Source of the DNA: Lachnospiraceae bacterium
Lineage (GTDB): Bacteria > Bacillota > Clostridia > Lachnospirales > Lachnospiraceae
Direction: 5' to 3'
Length of the DNA stretch: 64,000 nucleotides
NCBI GenBank assembly: GCA_902363665.1
Contig: CABJAW010000015.1
Span: forward strand, 47,085-111,084
Part shown: positions 33,552 through 42,013 of the stretch, one piece after another
Position numbering within the stretch: the stretch's first letter is position 1
How the letters are laid out: the number at the start of each line of letters is the position of its first letter
Position numbers and translations under genes: made by a program
The notes under the pieces: generated by a model
Told to the model about the DNA's origin: nothing
Databases searched by the model: none
The model's input: the letters and a program-made list of their open reading frames with translations, nothing else

Positions 33552-34778
33552 ATGCGGGCATACGAGAGATTTCTGGATTACGTAAAGGTGTATACGACAA
33601 GCGTGGAGGATCAGGAGCAGATCCCGTCGGCAGACCGGGAATTTGACCTGGCAAACCGCCTGGTCGATGAGCTGAAAGAACTTGGCGTGGAGGATGCGCG
33701 TGTGGACGCGAACTGTTATGTATATGGTACGATTCCGGCGACACCGGGCTGTGAGATGGCACCGGCGATCGGTTTTATCGCACACATGGATACGGCGCCT
33801 GATTTCAGCGGAGAAAATGTAAGACCGCAGATCATTGAAAATTACGACGGAGGAGAGGTTGTGCTTGGACACAGCGGCCGGGTGCTTTCACCGAAGCAGT
33901 TTTCGCATCTGCAGACCTTAAAAGGCCGGACACTGATCACGACGGACGGCACGACACTTCTCGGTGCAGATGACAAGGCCGGTGTTTCGGAAATTATGAC
34001 GGCGGTGGAGCAGCTGCTTGGAAGCGATGCGCCGCACGGAAAGATCTGTATCGGATTCACACCGGATGAGGAGGTCGGAAGCGGCGCGGATCTGTTTGAT
34101 GTGCAGGGATTTGGCGCGGACTATGCCTATACCGTGGACGGCGGCATTGAGACGGAGATTGTTTATGAGAACTTCAATGCAAGCGGTGCAAAATTCAAGA
34201 TAAACGGTGTGAACATTCACCCGGGTGATGCGAAGGATAAAATGATAAACGCATCGATCGTGGCAATGGAAATCAATTCCATGCTTCCGAAGCTGGAATC
34301 TCCGGAGCATACCGAGATGTATGAGGGATTTTATCATCTGACTGGTATGTCTGGTAATGTCGAGCATGCCGAGCTGTCCTATATTGTCCGCGATCATGAC
34401 AGTGCCTGCTTTGAGGCGAAGGAGAAAACACTTCGGCACATTGAAAAGGTGCTCAATGAAAAATATGGCAAAGGTACAGTGAAGCTGGAAATCCATGAGC
34501 AGTACCGCAATATGGCAGAAAAAATAAAACCGTGCATGCATTTGATCGATCATGCAAAGGAAGTCATGAAAGAACTGGGGCTGACACCGGATGTTTCACC
34601 GGTACGCGGCGGTACAGACGGCGCACGCCTTTCCTTTATGGGACTTCCGTGCCCGAATCTTGGCACGGGCGGTTATGCGTTCCATGGACCGTATGAGCAT
34701 ATCACGGTCGAGGGCATGGATCTTTCGGTGAAGATTATTCTTGGTATTATTGGAAAGTATGCAAAAGAAACGAAATAA
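33552..34778 (+). CDS. pepT: peptidase T (tripeptide aminopeptidase)
   Basis: 408 residues, the same length as the enterobacterial enzyme. It releases the N-terminal residue from tripeptides in the cytoplasm. M20 metallopeptidase motifs are present: HMDTAPD (zinc ligand His and the nearby Asp), LLGADDKAG (bridging Asp), TPDEEVGSGAD (catalytic Glu and ligand Glu) and the late FHGPYEHI (ligand His). The start follows AAAGGAAGCAGATAGAAA. A strong hairpin terminator lies about 85 bases after the stop. Confidence 0.96.
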   Translation: MRAYERFLDYVKVYTTSVEDQEQIPSADREFDLANRLVDELKELGVEDARVDANCYVYGTIPATPGCEMAPAIGFIAHMDTAPDFSGENVRPQIIENYDGGEVVLGHSGRVLSPKQFSHLQTLKGRTLITTDGTTLLGADDKAGVSEIMTAVEQLLGSDAPHGKICIGFTPDEEVGSGADLFDVQGFGADYAYTVDGGIETEIVYENFNASGAKFKINGVNIHPGDAKDKMINASIVAMEINSMLPKLESPEHTEMYEGFYHLTGMSGNVEHAELSYIVRDHDSACFEAKEKTLRHIEKVLNEKYGKGTVKLEIHEQYRNMAEKIKPCMHLIDHAKEVMKELGLTPDVSPVRGGTDGARLSFMGLPCPNLGTGGYAFHGPYEHITVEGMDLSVKIILGIIGKYAKETK

Positions 34779-34861
34779 ATGAGTACAGTGATGCGTAAAA
34801 GGCAACAGAAACGCAGGCTGTGGAGCGGACTTTCAGGAACCGCTTTGCGTGAGTGATTGAG

Positions 34862-34902
34862 AGCAGGATGAACCGCCATATGGCGGGACATCCTGCTTAT
34901 TT
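34862..34902 (+). terminator. pepT terminator
   Basis: AGCAGGATG/CATCCTGCT with CCGCC/GGCGG inside, followed by TATTT. Confidence 0.75.
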
Positions 34903-35066
34903 ACGCTTATAAACACGTCCGGAAATGGATCACAAATATTTTTGCCTCATTTTTGATTTCAATGAAAAAATTTTTCATAAGCAGAAATATGGCGTTCAAA
35001 AGTGCGGCTTCATATAAATTTTGCCTTATTTTCGGCTTTTTTAAGAATACCGGAAGAAAAGCGGCG

Positions 35067-35095
35067 TTGAAATGCGCCTCGCAGTATGTTAAGAT
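35067..35095 (+). promoter_or_regulatory. promoter of surface polymer operon
   Basis: TTGAAA (35067-35072), 17 bases, TAAGAT (35090-35095), about 30 bases before the exporter permease start. It is the only clear promoter before 48 kb, so the locus may be one transcript of 12-13 kb. Confidence 0.55.
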
Positions 35096-35128
35096 AATGA
35101 GATGATAAAAAATGCAGGAGGAATAAGA

Positions 35129-35917
35129 ATGAATCTGCTGAGATATCGGGTCAGGACATTTTTCCGGTATAAGGATCTGATCGGTGCGCTGGTCAGCCGC
35201 GACCTGAAGTTGAAATATCGAAGAAGTTTTCTGGGGTACGTATGGAGTGTCTTGAATCCGCTGATGATCATGATTGTACTGACACTCGTATTTTCTAGTT
35301 TATTTCAGAAATCGATCGAAAATTTTCCGGTTTATCTTTTCACCGGCCGGATTCTGTATGATTTTATGAAGGCGAGCACGACGAACGCGCTCAAATCGGT
35401 GACGGTAAACGCACCGCTTTTGAAAAAAGTCTATATGCCAAAATACATCTTCACGGTATCGAAGGTGACGAGCTGCATGGTGGACATGGTGCTGTCGATG
35501 GGAGCGCTGATCATTGTAATGATCTTTACAAGAGCGCCGTTTTACCCGGAATTTCTGCTCTGCCCGATCGTGATCGTGCAGGTGTATCTGTTCTGCTGCG
35601 GGCTTGGATTTTTCCTTGCGCAGATGCATGTGTTTTTCCGTGACATCGAATACATTTACAGCGCAGTACTGACCGCATGGCTTTATCTGACGCCGATCAT
35701 GTATCCGCTCGACGTACTTCCGGGCTATCTGCAGACGCTTGTAAAATATGGAAATCCGCTGTACTATTACGTGACTCAGTTCCGGGATCTCATTTATTAT
35801 GGAAGATTTCCGGGTATGCGGGTATTTGCCGGCGGTTGGCTGATCGCATTTGCGATGCTTGCATTCGGAATCTGGAGCTTCCAGAGATCGAAGGACAAGT
35901 TTATTCTCTATATATAA
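35129..35917 (+). CDS. ABC-2 type polysaccharide exporter permease (TagG/RfbA-like)
   Basis: 262 residues from the ATG at 35129, preceded by CAGGAGGAATAAGA; a frame opening at 35102 lacks a site. The N-terminal amphipathic stretch YRVRTFFRYKDLIGALVSRDLK and KYRRSFLGYVWSVLNPLMIM are the signature of teichoic-acid and O-antigen ABC-2 permeases. Six membrane segments are visible. It should pair with the ATPase encoded next to carry a lipid-linked polymer across the membrane. The stop is followed at once by a hairpin of family B type. Confidence 0.92.
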   Translation: MNLLRYRVRTFFRYKDLIGALVSRDLKLKYRRSFLGYVWSVLNPLMIMIVLTLVFSSLFQKSIENFPVYLFTGRILYDFMKASTTNALKSVTVNAPLLKKVYMPKYIFTVSKVTSCMVDMVLSMGALIIVMIFTRAPFYPEFLLCPIVIVQVYLFCCGLGFFLAQMHVFFRDIEYIYSAVLTAWLYLTPIMYPLDVLPGYLQTLVKYGNPLYYYVTQFRDLIYYGRFPGMRVFAGGWLIAFAMLAFGIWSFQRSKDKFILYI

Positions 35918-35944
35918 ACTGTTCAAAGCGAAGCCTTGAACAGT
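35918..35944. repeat. short hairpin resembling family B ends
   Basis: ACTGTTCAA (35918-35926) pairs perfectly with TTGAACAGT (35936-35944), close to the terminal sequence of the family B elements. It starts right after the permease stop, and may be a deletion remnant or a processing site inside the operon. Confidence 0.5.
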
Positions 35945-35978
35945 AACATAACATTCGCTTTACACAATGGAGGAATTT

Positions 35979-37889
35979 ATGGACGATCACGATTATATAG
36001 TAGACGTGGATCATTTGTGGATAAGATTTAACCTCGCGAGCCAGAAGGTGGATAACCTTAAGGAGTACGCGATTAAGATGCTGAAGCATGAGCTGATGTT
36101 TCAGGAATTTTTTGCACTGCAGGACGTGTCCCTGAAAGTAAAAAAAGGAGAGGCATGGGGCCTGATCGGAACGAACGGTTCCGGCAAGTCGACGCTTTTG
36201 AAAACGATCAGCGGAATTTTGAAGCCGTATAAGGGGACGATCACGAAGCACGGAAGCATCGCGCCTCTGATCGAGCTTGGCGCCGGCTTTGACGGCAATC
36301 TGACCGCGCGGGAGAATATTTTCTTAAACGGCATGGTGCTCGGCCATTCCAGAAAATTTATGGAGGAGCATTTTGAGGAGATCGTCGACTTCGCGAATAT
36401 CCGGAAGTTTCTCGATTCCCCGATCAAGAATTTTTCTTCCGGTATGAAAGCGCGGCTTGGATTTTCGGTGGCAACGGTGGTCAATCCGGATATCCTGGTC
36501 GTAGATGAAGTGCTGGAGGTTGGCGATTACAATTTCCGCCGCCGCTGCAATGAGCGGATGCGCCAGATGCTGGCGGGTGGGACAACGCTTTTATTCGTTT
36601 CCCATAATATTCAGACAGTAAAAGGACTTTGTGATCATGCGATCTGGCTGGACAAAGGTGTGATGCGCATGAGCGGAGAGTCAGGCCCGGTGTGCGATGC
36701 ATATCTGGCGGAGCAGGAAGCAACGGCACATGCAAACAAAGAAAAGAAGAGAAAAAAGATGAGAGAAGAAGGAAAACAGTACGATTATCTGGTTGTCGGC
36801 GCCGGACTGTTCGGTGCGGTGTTTGCACATGAGATGGCGCTGGCAGGAAAGCGCTGCCTTGTGATCGACAAACGAAGCCACATTGGAGGAAATGTCTATA
36901 CCGAGAATGTGGACGGCATTCAGGTGCACCGTTACGGCGCACACATTTTCCACACGAGCGACAAAGAGGTTTGGGATTACGTAAACAAGCTGACGGAGTT
37001 CAACAATTACATTAATTCTCCGGTAGCGGTGTACAAGGACGAGCTGTACAATCTTCCATTTAATATGAATACGTTCAGCCAGCTCTGGGGCATCCGCAGA
37101 CCGCAGGAAGTAAAGGAAAAGATTGCGTCTCAGATCGCAGACCTGCACATCACAGAACCGAAAAATCTGGAGGAGCAGGCACTCTCCCTGGTTGGCCCGG
37201 ATGTGTACGAAAAGCTGATCCGCGGCTACACGGAAAAGCAGTGGGGACGCGATTGTAAAGAACTGCCGGCGTTTATCATCAAGCGGCTGCCGCTGCGTTT
37301 CACGTATGACAACAATTATTTCAATGACCGGTATCAGGGCATTCCGATCGGCGGCTATACACAGATGGTGGAAAAGCTGCTGGAGGATATCGATGTGATG
37401 ACTGATACGAATTTCTTTGAGTATCGCAAAGGGCATGCGGATCAGTTTAAGAAAGTTGTTTACACGGGCATGATTGATGAGTATTTTGATTATCAGTTCG
37501 GTCATCTGCAGTACCGTACGGTGCGTTTTGATACAGAACGCATCGAGGAAGAAAATTATCAGGGCAACGCGGTGGTCAATTATACACAGCGCGATGTGCC
37601 GTATACGCGTGTGATCGAGCACAAGCATTTTGCACCGGAAGAGGAGCGCAAAAATCCGAAGGATTACACGATCATTTCCAGAGAATATTCGGAAGAGTGG
37701 GGGCCGGGATCAGAGCCATATTACCCGGTTAATGACGAGAAAAACGGAGTGCTGTATGAGAAGTACCGCGAACTTGCCGAGAAAGAAGAAAATGTGATCT
37801 TTGGCGGAAGGCTTGGGCTGTACCGTTATTATGACATGGACAAGGTCATCCGCGCAGCGCTGGATGCATCGGAGAAGGAACTTGGCTGA
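35979..37889 (+). CDS. fusion: polysaccharide exporter ATPase (TagH-like) + UDP-galactopyranose mutase
   Basis: 636 residues from the ATG at 35979, five bases after GGAGG; the ATG at 35967 has no site. Residues 1-250 are an ABC ATPase: Walker A GTNGSGKST near 64, signature FSSGMKARL, Walker B PDILVVDEVLEVGD and the switch His in FVSHN. This is the TagH/Wzt layout without the long C-terminal carbohydrate-binding domain. A Lys-rich linker (about 252-267) leads into a complete UDP-galactopyranose mutase: FAD motif VVGAGLFGAV near 271, RYGAHIFHT and RGYTEKQWGRD. The mutase makes UDP-galactofuranose. An in-frame ATG at 36759 with only a weak site could also give free mutase. The next gene overlaps by one base. 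Confidence 0.92.
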   Translation: MDDHDYIVDVDHLWIRFNLASQKVDNLKEYAIKMLKHELMFQEFFALQDVSLKVKKGEAWGLIGTNGSGKSTLLKTISGILKPYKGTITKHGSIAPLIELGAGFDGNLTARENIFLNGMVLGHSRKFMEEHFEEIVDFANIRKFLDSPIKNFSSGMKARLGFSVATVVNPDILVVDEVLEVGDYNFRRRCNERMRQMLAGGTTLLFVSHNIQTVKGLCDHAIWLDKGVMRMSGESGPVCDAYLAEQEATAHANKEKKRKKMREEGKQYDYLVVGAGLFGAVFAHEMALAGKRCLVIDKRSHIGGNVYTENVDGIQVHRYGAHIFHTSDKEVWDYVNKLTEFNNYINSPVAVYKDELYNLPFNMNTFSQLWGIRRPQEVKEKIASQIADLHITEPKNLEEQALSLVGPDVYEKLIRGYTEKQWGRDCKELPAFIIKRLPLRFTYDNNYFNDRYQGIPIGGYTQMVEKLLEDIDVMTDTNFFEYRKGHADQFKKVVYTGMIDEYFDYQFGHLQYRTVRFDTERIEEENYQGNAVVNYTQRDVPYTRVIEHKHFAPEEERKNPKDYTIISREYSEEWGPGSEPYYPVNDEKNGVLYEKYRELAEKEENVIFGGRLGLYRYYDMDKVIRAALDASEKELG

Positions 37890-40660
37890 TGAGTGAAAAA
37901 AAGCAGATCACCGTCTGCATCTGTTACGACGGCGACGAGGAAAAACTGAATAAGACGATGGCGTCCTTCGAGGATTCTTACGCAGAGCGGGTGAAGACGG
38001 TGGTGCTGGAGCACCGTGGGCAGGAAGGAAGTTGTGGCGAGAGTGTTAGTGCTGACAGGGGTGCCGCAGAAAACTCCAGTTATGGCATGGCAGGAAAAGG
38101 ACCGGAGGATACATCCGAAGCTGCGGCGAAGGAGAAAGCGGGAAAATGGGATTGCGGCATCGTGTGGTGCTGCGATGCCGCTATGGCGGCAGCACAGGTC
38201 ACTACAGAGTTTGTTACCGTGATTTCTGCCGGGGAAACGTGGCATGGAAATGCGCTGGAGCAGGCCGTGCAGTATCTCTCGTCGGTGCAGGATACGGCGG
38301 ATGCGGTGCTGTGTGAGCATGTGACGCGCAAAACGCCGGCAAAAGATGGCGCATCTGCCGGTGGGAAAGTGGTTTCTCTTACAAAAGCGAAGGAGATCCT
38401 GCGTCTTCCGGGAAGTCTGCACGGAATTCTTTTTTGTACCGATGCGATTCGTGAAGAGCTGCCGGAGCTGATCGGAGAGGACGGCTGGGATGAGTTCTTG
38501 CTGTGTCAGGTACTTGGACGAAAGCAGACGGTTGCATTTGCAAAAAATCTTTACTTTTATGCAGAATCTATCTTTCCGCATCTCGACGGATTTCGTCAGG
38601 AATGGCTGGACGGTGGCTGGTACACGCGCAGGCTACAGCGGATCGAATCGCTTCTGGCGGCGGATGGTTCTCTTTTTTTGCAGGCACAGGCGCTTTCGGA
38701 GATCGAAATTTTTTTCAGCGCAAACGCCGGAAAGCAGAATAAAAATGTGCTGCAGGGAGACGGGCTGCGCACGTTTTTATCAGGCTGCGGCAGCTGTCTG
38801 CGGAAGATATCCGGAGAACTGCTTGTGGTCGATGAAAAGGCGCACCCGGAGCGGCGGATCTCCCACGGTCTCTGGAGTGCACTGGAGGATGTAAAATACG
38901 GGCAGCTTCCGGGGCTGAAACTTTCAGAACTTGATTTTTGCCCGTTTGTGACACTGGAACTTCTGGAATATGAAAATGGCAGGCTGCATCTTGATGCATC
39001 GGTGGATCGTTTTCTGATCAGACAGGAGCACATGGAACTTCGCATGAAGCAGGATGGAAAAACAGTTCCGCTTCATTTTACGAAACGGTTTGGCGGAGCC
39101 GGTTTTTTCGGAGAGAAGATCGGAGTGAAAGCACCGTTTGCAGCGGATCTGCCGGTGGAATTATCTGGCAGGGTGTCAGATCTGACCTTCTGGGCCTTTG
39201 ATGGGACCAGGGAAGTGCGGCTGCCGATCATCACACTTGACTATCAGTCGAAGGTGACAATGCAGCTGAAAAATTCGTACTGGTGTTTTGAAAATGATAT
39301 GGTGACGCTGGAGCGGCAGATGGATTCTGGAGAAAGCCCTTTGAAAAGTCCTTTGAAAAGTCCAAAAACCAGTCCGGAAGGATGTCCTGATCCGGACAAA
39401 AACAGCGTTCTGGCGATCCGAATCTGCAGGGCAGGAAAAGCACAGCGCCTGCGCCGCGAGCTTGCCCTCTTAAAAGAGATCGCGACCGCGCCGTACGGAT
39501 CAAAGAAAATGTTTGCCATGCGTGCCCTGTACTGGCTGACAAAACCCATATATGGCAGAAAAAATATCTGGCTGACGTTCGACAAGCTTTACAAGGGCGG
39601 CGACTGCGGCGAGTATTTTTATCGCTATATGAGGACGCGCAGAGGCGAAGTGGACCCGTACTATATCATCCGAAGTGATGTGCCGGACGGAAAACGCCTG
39701 GCGCAGGAGGGGCTGCATCCACTGTACTATCTGACATGGAGGCAGCGTCTGATTTACCTGCATGCTTCGATGATCTTTGCAACGCACAGCAGCGTACATG
39801 GATTTTGCGGATTCTCGAAGTGGGAAGTGCGGTTTGTACAGGATCTCTTAAAAGCGTCGAACACCTGCATTCAGCATGGGCTTTCGGTGCAGGATCTGAC
39901 GCTGGATTCCAACCGGATCATCAATAACAACAAACGGTATTACTGTGCATCGCCGTGCGAGATTGAAAATCTTTCCGGACCGGAGTATGATTACGACCGG
40001 GAGGTGCTGCGGCTGACAGGGCTTGCCCGGTATGATGGCCTGGTGAACCGTGAGCAGAAGCAGATCCTGATCACGCCGACGTGGCGGGCCTACATTGCGA
40101 TGCCGGCAGTGATGGGTTCCTCAAGACCGTACAATCCGGAATTTAAGCACACGGAATATTACCGTGTCTTCCAGCAGCTTCTGGAAAATGAGAAGCTGAA
40201 GGAGACGGCGAAGCGAACCGGCTATCGGATCATTTATCTGCTGCATCCGATTTTAAGTGCGCAGAAAGAGGACTTCAAAGTGAGCGGAAATGTAAAGATT
40301 CTCCCGGCAACGGAGATCAATTACGAGGAGATTCTGACGCAGTCGAGCCTGATGGTGACGGATTACTCCGGTGTACAGTTTGACTTTGCCTACATGCGCA
40401 AGCCGGTAGTTTATTTCCAGCCGCCCACACTGCCGCCGCATTTTTCAGACGGAGGTTTTTCCTATGAGGAGCAGGGGTTTGGCGAAATCTGCCAGAGCGT
40501 AGATGAGCTGGTAGAGGAACTGTGCAGTTATCTGGAATCCGGCTGTGCGCTGAAAGAAGCGTACCGTGTGCGTGAGGATGCATTTTTTGCTTTTGGGGAT
40601 CACGAAAACTGCCGGAGAATTTTTGAAGATGCGCTGGAGTATCAGCGGACGCATCGGTGA
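37889..40660 (+). CDS. CDP-glycerol glycerophosphotransferase family protein (TagF-like), large
   Basis: 923 residues; the ATG shares a base with the TGA of the fusion gene. The C-terminal 380 residues match the CDP-glycerol:polyglycerophosphate transferase family: QHGLSVQDL (catalytic His), LITPTWRAYI near 740 and the nucleotide-binding VTDYSGVQFDFAYMRKPVVYF. This domain adds polyol phosphate units to a teichoic-acid-like chain at the membrane. The N-terminal 500 residues are not typical; the first 200 look like a worn glycosyltransferase 2 fold (ITVCICYDGD). A short in-frame tandem repeat (SPLKSPLKSPKTSP) sits near residue 490 at the border. The polyol could be glycerol or ribitol. Confidence 0.85.
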   Translation: MSEKKQITVCICYDGDEEKLNKTMASFEDSYAERVKTVVLEHRGQEGSCGESVSADRGAAENSSYGMAGKGPEDTSEAAAKEKAGKWDCGIVWCCDAAMAAAQVTTEFVTVISAGETWHGNALEQAVQYLSSVQDTADAVLCEHVTRKTPAKDGASAGGKVVSLTKAKEILRLPGSLHGILFCTDAIREELPELIGEDGWDEFLLCQVLGRKQTVAFAKNLYFYAESIFPHLDGFRQEWLDGGWYTRRLQRIESLLAADGSLFLQAQALSEIEIFFSANAGKQNKNVLQGDGLRTFLSGCGSCLRKISGELLVVDEKAHPERRISHGLWSALEDVKYGQLPGLKLSELDFCPFVTLELLEYENGRLHLDASVDRFLIRQEHMELRMKQDGKTVPLHFTKRFGGAGFFGEKIGVKAPFAADLPVELSGRVSDLTFWAFDGTREVRLPIITLDYQSKVTMQLKNSYWCFENDMVTLERQMDSGESPLKSPLKSPKTSPEGCPDPDKNSVLAIRICRAGKAQRLRRELALLKEIATAPYGSKKMFAMRALYWLTKPIYGRKNIWLTFDKLYKGGDCGEYFYRYMRTRRGEVDPYYIIRSDVPDGKRLAQEGLHPLYYLTWRQRLIYLHASMIFATHSSVHGFCGFSKWEVRFVQDLLKASNTCIQHGLSVQDLTLDSNRIINNNKRYYCASPCEIENLSGPEYDYDREVLRLTGLARYDGLVNREQKQILITPTWRAYIAMPAVMGSSRPYNPEFKHTEYYRVFQQLLENEKLKETAKRTGYRIIYLLHPILSAQKEDFKVSGNVKILPATEINYEEILTQSSLMVTDYSGVQFDFAYMRKPVVYFQPPTLPPHFSDGGFSYEEQGFGEICQSVDELVEELCSYLESGCALKEAYRVREDAFFAFGDHENCRRIFEDALEYQRTHR

Positions 40661-40768
40661 AAATGGCGCAGAGGGGACAGCGGACGTATGGAAGATAAGC
40701 ATTCTCCGGCTTTGGGGGAATGGAACAGATCACGCTTTGCAGGATGGACAGGAAGGAGAAAATGCCTC

Positions 40769-41893
40769 ATGTTTCGAATCAGACAGTGGATCAAGATGCT
40801 GCTGCAGAATGTACTGCTGCCCGTCGTTTACGGGTGGTACCGCAGAAAACCGGTACAGCCGGGGCGGATTCTGATGGCGGATGCGCATCACGATGAGATG
40901 CCGTTTTCCATGCGGCGCGTATGGGAGGAACTGAAAAAACGCGGGTATGAGCCGGAACTGTTCATTGCGAATTTTTCACACCTGTCATTCGGGGCGATGG
41001 CTGCATTTCTGATTCGGTTTATGAAAGCATATGCGCAGGCGGAATGTGTATTTATCTGCGATTATTTCCTTCCGGCCTCCTCATGCAAAAAGCGAAAGGA
41101 GACGAAGCTGATCCAGCTTTGGCATTCCTGTGGCCTGATGAAAAAGATCGCGTTTGATGCGGGGGACGATATCCCGAAAAATTATCATGGAGATATGTTC
41201 GGCAATTATACGTATCTGACGATGAGCGCACCGGTCTGTGTGCCGGTACATGCGCGGGCACTGCACCTTGATAAAAGCCGGATCCGTGCGACGGGCATCA
41301 GCCGCACCGATTATTATTTTGATGCAGACTGGAATACGAAATGCCGTGAAAGATTTCTGGAGCAGTATCCGCAGGCACGTGGAAAAAAGATAGCCGTCTG
41401 GGCACCGACCTTCCGTGGAAATGCGGCGATGCCGTATCTTGTCGGAACGGAGGATGTGAAACGCGCCGCGCGTGAACTTGGCGATGCGTGGTTTGTTGTG
41501 ATCAAGGTACATCCGCATATCGATGCGCACGAAAAGGTTTCCAACTGTGATCTTCCGACAGAGGAGCTGTTTTCCCTGGCAGATCTCCTGATCACGGATT
41601 ATTCTTCGACGATGTTTGATTACCTGATCTACCGAAAACCGCTTGTCCTGTTTGCACCGGATCTGGCGAAATACGAGAAGAAGCGGGGCTTTTACCTTGA
41701 CTATCGGAAGATGCCGTTTCCGGTTGTGGAGGACGGCACACAGCTTGCGGAGACGATTCGCGGTGCGGCGCAGGAGTGGAAAAAGCATGAAAAGGAAATA
41801 GAGGATTTTATTTACCTGTATACCGGTTCCTGTGATGGAAACGCGACGGAGCGGATCCTGGAACTGGCGGGACTGGAAAGACAGATACAATAA
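40769..41893 (+). CDS. CDP-glycerol glycerophosphotransferase family protein (TagB/TagF-like), short
   Basis: 374 residues from the ATG at 40769, nine bases after AGGAGA; an in-frame ATG at 40688 has no site. Family blocks: LWHSCGLMKK (catalytic His), RTDYYFDADW, KIAVWAPTFRGNAAMPYL and LLITDYSSTMFDYLIYRKPLVLFAP. The size fits a priming (TagB-like) enzyme that adds the first polyol phosphate to the lipid-linked disaccharide, with the larger neighbour as polymerase; this split of roles is inferred. A basic amphipathic N-terminus (FRIRQWIKMLLQNVLLP) suggests peripheral membrane binding. Confidence 0.9.
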   Translation: MFRIRQWIKMLLQNVLLPVVYGWYRRKPVQPGRILMADAHHDEMPFSMRRVWEELKKRGYEPELFIANFSHLSFGAMAAFLIRFMKAYAQAECVFICDYFLPASSCKKRKETKLIQLWHSCGLMKKIAFDAGDDIPKNYHGDMFGNYTYLTMSAPVCVPVHARALHLDKSRIRATGISRTDYYFDADWNTKCRERFLEQYPQARGKKIAVWAPTFRGNAAMPYLVGTEDVKRAARELGDAWFVVIKVHPHIDAHEKVSNCDLPTEELFSLADLLITDYSSTMFDYLIYRKPLVLFAPDLAKYEKKRGFYLDYRKMPFPVVEDGTQLAETIRGAAQEWKKHEKEIEDFIYLYTGSCDGNATERILELAGLERQIQ

Positions 41894-42013
41894 AGCAAAA
41901 AGGATCCTGACAGTCTGACAGGCGGAATGATACGGAGAAAGAGAACGGGCATGATTTCCGGATCTTCTCATAGAATTTCACAGAGAGAATACGAGCGAAG
42001 GAGGGGAGATGGC

